This document shows, piece after piece, positions 60,358 to 64,000 of a stretch of DNA of 64,000 bases. The notes under the pieces are model-generated. The model had not been told where the DNA came from, ran no database searches, and saw only the letters and a program-made list of their open reading frames with translations. Source of the stretch: Bryoerythrophyllum caledonicum (Eukaryota; Streptophyta; Bryopsida; Pottiales; Pottiaceae); contig OZ020525.1 of NCBI GenBank assembly GCA_963971425.1, positions 2,959,560 through 3,023,559 on the forward strand, read 5' to 3'. Every line of letters begins with the position of its first letter. Within the stretch, counting starts at the first letter, position 1. The position numbers and the translations under genes are program-made.

Positions 60358-61226
60358 TTGACCCCTAAAGGACCGGGCCTTGTGCTTCACCAAAACCACC
60401 CCAAAACTGTCACTTTGAGATGAGATATTATTAGACTTATTCAAAGGTCTTTTCACTATCATCAACCGTTGGATCTTCAAGATTACTACTATAAGAATAC
60501 ATTCTAAATTTTTTGTAAACTTTGACCGTACGGATCGAAAGATACATGCATTTGAAGAGTGCAAAATTGTTTTTTCTACGGTGCTTGGGCTGGTTCAGCA
60601 TACTTTGGCTCAAGATAATGGCATATTATTCCATTATAAATTGAATAAAGTCAATGGATTAATGTTTTAACATGTGTTAGGCCATCGCACGCCAAAAATC
60701 ACAAGTAATGGAGGTGTTTACAATAAGAAAAATGGACTTATAAAGACTAGGGGTTTAGAGAGTGGCTTTTCACTTACGAAAGCAGTTTTTTTTTATTAGA
60801 TAAATAGTTGTTGGATTTAAAATCCAAACGGTGAATAGAACCACTATGTTGTATTCTAATAAAAGGAAATATAGTTTTAAAAAAAAATCCTTAATTTCTA
60901 TGCAATTAAAAGTGAAAACAATGAAGGTACCCAAAAACTTTCCTTCACTACTACTCGCCTCAATTAAGTGCAATTTTCAACTCTTCAATAGCACTATTTG
61001 TCTCTATAGTACCTTGATCAGATGCCAAAAGAGTCGAGTTTTTTATGTTTGAAGCACCATAACTTTTTCCCTATAGGTCCAAAAAAAAAGAAAAATCCCC
61101 GCAACAATAATCTGTATTTCTAATAGGAGTAAAAATTTCAAAAAATTATCTTTAAAAATGGATTTTCAAGAACCTGCCCAAAATCAATTTGTCCCATGTA
61201 TAAACAAACTGATGTTTAGGGGTTAA
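60358..61226. mobile_element. 869-bp TTAA-family element, diverged
   Basis: TTGACCCCTAAAGGACC at the left, TTTAGGGGTTAA at the right. The interior carries the family's ACTTTGACCGTACGGAT and CATGCATTTGAAGAGTG boxes. The inverted repeat has decayed to about 12 bases. Confidence 0.75.
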
Positions 61227-61362
61227 GGATCTTTGGCTTTAGTTTTTCCTGGATGTCCTCCAGGTTGCAAAGCACTCACATAATCTGTTGCCCTTGGTCA
61301 CACTTTTTTGTGTCTATTCATTCTCTCTTGATAGGCGGTATTGACGGACTAGTTGTGTAGCC

Positions 61363-61781
61363 ATGGCTGAAGCCGGCGAAGCCAAAGACATAGTTTGTGA
61401 TTTTTGTGGCCATAGCCATAGCCATAGCCAACCATTTCCAGGGCCAGTCTAAGGAGCCATTGTTGTTGCTCCTCCTCGTCTCCTTATGAAGAAGGTATGA
61501 ACTACAACGTATTCCTCCACAACTTTGGGAGTGGTGAGAGTGCGAGCTTTGTGTTGAACTTGTACGACGAGCTCAAGTCGGTCGAGTTGAATCCCTTCTT
61601 GGAGGAGAAGGTGGACAATGGTGAAAATGTATACTCTCTTCTTCATGAGGCGCTAAGAAGGGCAAGGATACATGAGCTTGTAATGTTAGTAGGCTACCTG
61701 ATGTCCAAGTATCGCTTACGAAATCCCAATGACATTTTGAGTTGCAGTAATCTGGTGATTTCTATGCTCTATAATGTATAG
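61363..61781 (+). pseudogene. TIR-domain fragment (plant immune receptor type)
   Basis: After an ATG at 61363 (MAEAGEAKDIVCDFCGHSHS) there is a TAA at about 61453. From 61497 another frame reads NYNVFLHNFGSGESASFVLN, LYDELKSVELNPFLEEKV, NGENVYSLLHEALRRARIHE. This is the start of a TIR domain (family YDVFLSHRG.D....F...LY..L...G...F.D.....G......L..AI..S). The G-x-D of the first box reads G-S-G. The frame ends after about 95 codons with no NB-ARC. So it is a truncated TIR gene or an exon of a decayed TNL gene. Confidence 0.6.
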
Positions 61782-64000
61782 CACTTGTGGGGATCAGAGA
61801 TGCTTCGTAAGTTATCTCAGAAAGCCAAGTCTACGTGCCTATTGGACATGCAATTTAATTTTTTTGCTAAAGGGATGGAAAAAAGCAGTAAATTCCACTT
61901 GTCTGAGTATGAGCACTAACTGTTTTTTTACAAATGAATGTAAAATTATAAAATTCCATGTATATTACTGTGTTTTGTTTTTTAAATACTGCAATTATTT
62001 TCAAGTTGTATTGTAGGTAGATTAATGTAAAAACAAGAGAAAGAATGAATACATCTATTCCTTATTCATATCTATTTTTATATTTCTACATACATGTGGA
62101 TGTGTATATAATTGTGCATGGATGAGAAATATCAAATACACAAAGAAACGTGAAGCTCATAATTTATATTCTTAGTAGATATCACACATTAGATTTTATC
62201 CGCACTGCACTATTCTACATAATACGGTGTTATTATGAATTTATTAACTTGGCTTCATTCTGTGCGTGAAGCTAGCTATAATACTACTATAGCTCAAGGA
62301 TAGATGTTTAATATATCTAACTAATGAGTTTTCTATCATTGATTCATAATTCTCAGGGATGATAAAAAGCTTACACGCAAACTAGTGGATGTTATATTAA
62401 ACTTGATTTCTCTCTTGCAACTTGAGGTGAGTTGTAAGAAGTTTATTCAAAAGATATAGCATTGAGTTTATGATACATAATGTTTTTTTAACATTGTGGT
62501 ATATATTTATAAAATTGGAATGATGTTGTCTTACAATGATAATGTACATTGAATACTAGGTCTTACAAATAATTCTAATTATTTTGAATTATACTAATTC
62601 CATTTTGCAGGGTAATCATATGGCAGAAGTTGTTGGTGTTGGATTGCAATATGTTGAAGCAATTGTTTACCGTGGGTTTTGTATAGAAGCCAAAGAAATT
62701 GAAAAAGAGTAATTGGAAAAAATACAAGATGGAGAAAAAAGAGCATGTTTGAATTTGACAACGAAGGGCTTGAAGGTGAAATTATAGACGAAAGCATGAA
62801 TAGAGGTTTATCAAAATAGTCGACAGGAGGATCTTGCAACTTCATCAAATGATGAAATCTTTCAAGAACATGCATCTAGGATTGCTAACAAACAAATACA
62901 AGTACCATTTCCTTAGGAGCTTTTTAAATTCTTCATCATAAGCAAAGTGGTGGTTGAAATTTGTACAAAGTTTGGTGTTCAGACATACGATATTCATGCC
63001 TACGTATAGAGAGAATTTTTAGCTTTCATGTACGATTTTAGATTTTAAGTGTGAGCAATCTTCCAAAAAGCTTTAAATGTCTTAAAAGTATGGATATGTA
63101 GAATGAAGAGTTGTTGAAATTCATTAAAAGACATGGATAGGAAGAGCTTGCGACTTTTCATGAAGGGTTGCTTAGAAATGCAAACCGTAAAGAAACTACC
63201 AATGAAGTTGAAGATTACTTATGGCCAAGATTTTGCCATTGTAGTTGCCACACAAATTATAATTGTTATAAAGTTTTGTTCATATGTGTGTCGTAGCTTA
63301 GAAGTCAAGCTAGTAATATTGTATTAGAATGAATCCAAATAATCTAAGATAAAGCTAGATTAATTGTAGATTGTTCTAAAAACTATCTCAATGAGGAGGA
63401 TTGACATAGAAATGGGGTATGCTCCTCTAAATGGGTTGGAGAGCCAGGCAAGGACGACTCCATATGGGATGAAAATAAGAGAAGTGGAGGTGCAACTCGG
63501 ACCACGCATCCATGTTGATCTTCCAACAACAACGGTGCCAAAGCGACATCCGTCCAAAACTAGACCTACAACAAGTTGAAAGAAAGGACACGTGAAGGCC
63601 GCCATAGCACAGTCTGTGCTGCAAACTTTATTATCCATTGTTCAGGGCACCCGCAATGTGGCACTACGTCGATCCTTCTCATGGCATGTAAAACAATGAA
63701 GTGGTTTATTGACAGCAACCTTTAAACCACACCTGAAGGAAGTCGCACCATCATCTGGCCGTCCATTACACTGCCACAGTAAACACCATGTCATTACAGT
63801 GGAAAATGTGGCAACAAATTGCGCTCTCTTAAAAAGGATAGCAACCTTTTTGACATCAACCTTTATTACTTCTCTTGTTGTAAAATTTTCAGAAGGTCTA
63901 AATTCATTACCAATATACTATACATGGCGTTAGTTCTTGCTACAAAGAATGTCAGGAAGTGGAGGAATGTAACATTTTCAAAGCAAGTCATGTGAGGGAT
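61782..64000. other. AT-rich DNA with possible decayed exons
   Basis: A stretch at 62,611-62,712 begins after TTTTGCAG and is open for 34 codons (QGNHMAEVVGVGLQYVEAIV...), then stops. Fragments up to 63,030 and at 63,100-63,280 (ELLKFIKRHGEELATFHEGL) look exon-like but I cannot assign them. The rest is AT-rich, without repeats that I recognise. Confidence 0.35.

Overview
The window looks like nuclear DNA of a land plant. The support is a plant-type receptor-like kinase pseudogene, a SRC2-like C2-domain gene, a TIR-domain (plant immune receptor type) fragment, plant L1-type LINE ends and many short inverted-repeat elements. Crypton-like, piggyBac-like and dual-endonuclease LINE sequences together make a non-seed plant (bryophyte, lycophyte or fern) more likely than a flowering plant, but that is inference. 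Gene density is very low: nearly everything is transposon or duplicated transposon-rich DNA. The only gene that reads intact from end to end is the C2-domain gene at 41.5 kb.

Region 1 (1-4.06 kb): a receptor-kinase pseudogene on the minus strand, interrupted by a 133-bp LINE tail with a 13-bp target-site duplication, then the N-terminal half of a Crypton-type recombinase gene, a 22-bp tandem repeat and the left part of a TTAA-type inverted-repeat element. Region 2 (4.06-17.46 kb): one very large (about 13.4 kb) non-LTR retrotransposon bounded by the 12-bp duplication TGTGATAAAATC. It has a long CA-rich leader with extended open frame, an intact ORF1 (RRM-like plus coiled coil), a perfect (CAA)132 tract, a 2A-like ribosome-skipping motif (GDIETNPGP) immediately before the first AUG of ORF2, and a roughly 2,340-codon ORF2. 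ORF2 carries an APE endonuclease, reverse transcriptase, RNase H and a C-terminal CCHC plus restriction-like endonuclease; it is broken by two frameshifts and two stop codons. Its 3' tail has two small hairpins and a (TTC)n end.

Region 3 (17.5-27.4 kb): AT-rich DNA with further truncated copies of the same LINE (18.7, 24.0, 25.6 and 27.3 kb), a 751-bp perfect-TIR element, a broken piggyBac-type transposase and the catalytic half of a Crypton-type recombinase whose active-site residues look replaced. Region 4 (27.6-58.9 kb): a tandem segmental duplication. Copy 1 (about 27.6-44.1 kb) and copy 2 (about 44.9-58.9 kb) keep the same order but differ by many element insertions. Each carries a C2-domain gene (intact in copy 1, a pseudogene in copy 2), a predicted small membrane-protein gene and several roughly 0.94-kb TTAA elements. 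A 200-N assembly gap lies in copy 2. Region 5 (58.9-64 kb): more inverted-repeat elements, a TIR-domain fragment and unassigned AT-rich DNA.

The elements are connected: the large LINE inserted into a TTAA element, its 5'-truncated offspring are scattered through the first 27 kb, and the TTAA-flanked family has the termini expected of piggyBac passengers. All family assignments were made by eye from motifs; no database search was run.
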